64,000 nucleotides of DNA from an uncultured Planctomycetota bacterium (GTDB taxonomy: Bacteria; Planctomycetota; Planctomycetia; Gemmatales; HRBIN36): assembly GCA_937944855.1 (NCBI GenBank), contig CALFAY010000022.1, positions 62,001 through 126,000 of the forward strand, written 5' to 3'. This document shows, one piece after another, positions 63,445-64,000 of this stretch. Under the pieces are notes generated by a model. It was not told the DNA's origin. It did no database searches and saw only the letters and a list, made by a program, of their open reading frames with translations. The translations under genes were made by a program, and so were the position numbers. Each line of letters starts with the position of its first letter. Position 1 is the stretch's first letter.

Positions 63445-64000
63445 CTACTTCGGCGTCGAGACCGACTGGGCACCTGCCTGCAGCTCCGAGCGGAGGGCAC
63501 CCGTGGGCTTCGCGGGGGTTGTTTCGTTTCCGCGCCAAGCACGGATGTCGTGCACGCGGAATTCGATGGGGATGACGGTCGTGGCCCAGACCCAGCGGCC
63601 GCGGACGTTCTCCCTTCCCTTTCGCAGCTGGATCCGCCAGATCAGCTTCTCCGATGGAGGCAGCTTTTTGATTTCGTCCATGACTCGGCCGTTGGACGTG
63701 TCCTGAGCGGCGATGAAGAGCGTTTCCATTTCCTCTTCGGGCAGAAGTTCTCCGAAGTTCTGGCCGCGGACCCGCTCGGTGGTCGGATCGCTGACGATGC
63801 CGTAGAACCGCTTGTCGCCGATGCTCAGATACGTGTACGGCTGAACTCCCTGGCGGTAGGCCCGGTTGAAGACCGGATCATGGGGATGGAAGACGATGTT
63901 GGAGATGTTTTTCAGCCGCACCCGCAGCACCAGGACTTCATCGGAACTCTCGTAACCGCGTGCTCCCCGGTAAAAACTGAAGGGCACCTTTTGCCGCACC
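63445..64000 (-). CDS. Hypothetical protein, 5' partial
   Basis: The last 184 residues of a minus-strand gene whose start lies beyond the right edge; the frame is open to the boundary. The visible part looks like a beta-rich domain (VLVLRVRLKNISNIVFHPHDPVFNRAY; YTYLSIGDKRFYGIVSD) followed by EEEMETLFIAAQDT and a polar tail. I do not recognise a family; the first half is reminiscent of immunoglobulin-like domains that compare conserved N-terminal and added residues, and the protein may be larger and membrane-bound. Confidence 0.7.
   Translation of the reverse strand, partial: VRQKVPFSFYRGARGYESSDEVLVLRVRLKNISNIVFHPHDPVFNRAYRQGVQPYTYLSIGDKRFYGIVSDPTTERVRGQNFGELLPEEEMETLFIAAQDTSNGRVMDEIKKLPPSEKLIWRIQLRKGRENVRGRWVWATTVIPIEFRVHDIRAWRGNETTPAKPTGALRSELQAGAQSVSTPK

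Overview
The window reads as a stretch of chromosome from a planctomycete, most likely of the Gemmata/Pirellula type. The evidence is four DUF1559 pseudopilin-like proteins (type IV pilin-like N-terminus plus a C-terminal H-x9-DG box), a secreted sulfatase with a planctomycete-style neighbourhood, a DUF1080 protein, Gly-rich EF-hand and carboxypeptidase-regulatory-like lipoproteins, a Gfo/Idh/MocA oxidoreductase, and high-GC short operons with many 1-4 nt stop/start overlaps. No insertion sequence, prophage, CRISPR array or rRNA was seen. One tRNA (Thr, CGT) is present.

Layout. 0-16 kb: the 3' end of an RlmI-type rRNA methyltransferase, a YmdB-type phosphoesterase, a small HTH-plus-receiver regulator facing a 1.2 kb motif-rich gap, a GT87 membrane glycosyltransferase, queG, a sigma-54 activator, an ANTAR regulator, the first DUF1559 gene, a sugar-acid operon (UxaA-type dehydratase, unknown protein, DapA-family aldolase), ruvA and an M28-PDZ peptidase. 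16-31 kb: modABC beside tRNA-Thr, a flavin-type oxidoreductase, a GT2 / LPG-synthase-like membrane protein / PTP-like phosphatase operon, small envelope proteins, the second DUF1559 gene, a Gfo/Idh/MocA oxidoreductase, a GlsB-type membrane protein, a LarA-type nickel racemase and a two-gene nucleotide-sugar operon (rfbB plus an epimerase). 31-44 kb: an HU-like protein with a strong promoter, thioredoxin, a porin, a DUF1080 protein coupled to dnaE, an FHA protein, endonuclease V, an anti-sigma ATPase, a FlgM-like protein, fur with a clear operator, and polX. 44-51 kb: a low-GC gene broken by one in-frame stop, then a complete suf iron-sulfur operon (Rrf2 regulator, sufB, sufC, sufD, a sufS-sufE fusion, a sufT-like gene). 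51-64 kb: an amidase, a candidate structured RNA, a degenerate CehA/McbA-like protein, EF-hand and M48-like lipoproteins, a NUDIX protein, fabI, a phytase-like esterase, two more DUF1559 genes, a sulfatase and a truncated hypothetical gene.

The most unusual signals are: a repeated motif array (core GCGCAAC, CCAGATGC) in the 2.2-3.1 kb gap with extra copies near 56 kb; a two-box promoter-like signature shared at exact spacing by two DUF1559 genes (9.05 kb and 62.23 kb); a three-way-junction RNA with a T tract at 52.8 kb; a single in-frame TAA splitting an otherwise intact gene at 44.1 kb; a SufS-SufE fusion; hairpin repeats inside the suf operon; and an 8-1-8 perfect palindrome at the fur promoter. 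All functions were assigned by reading sequence motifs; no database search was run.
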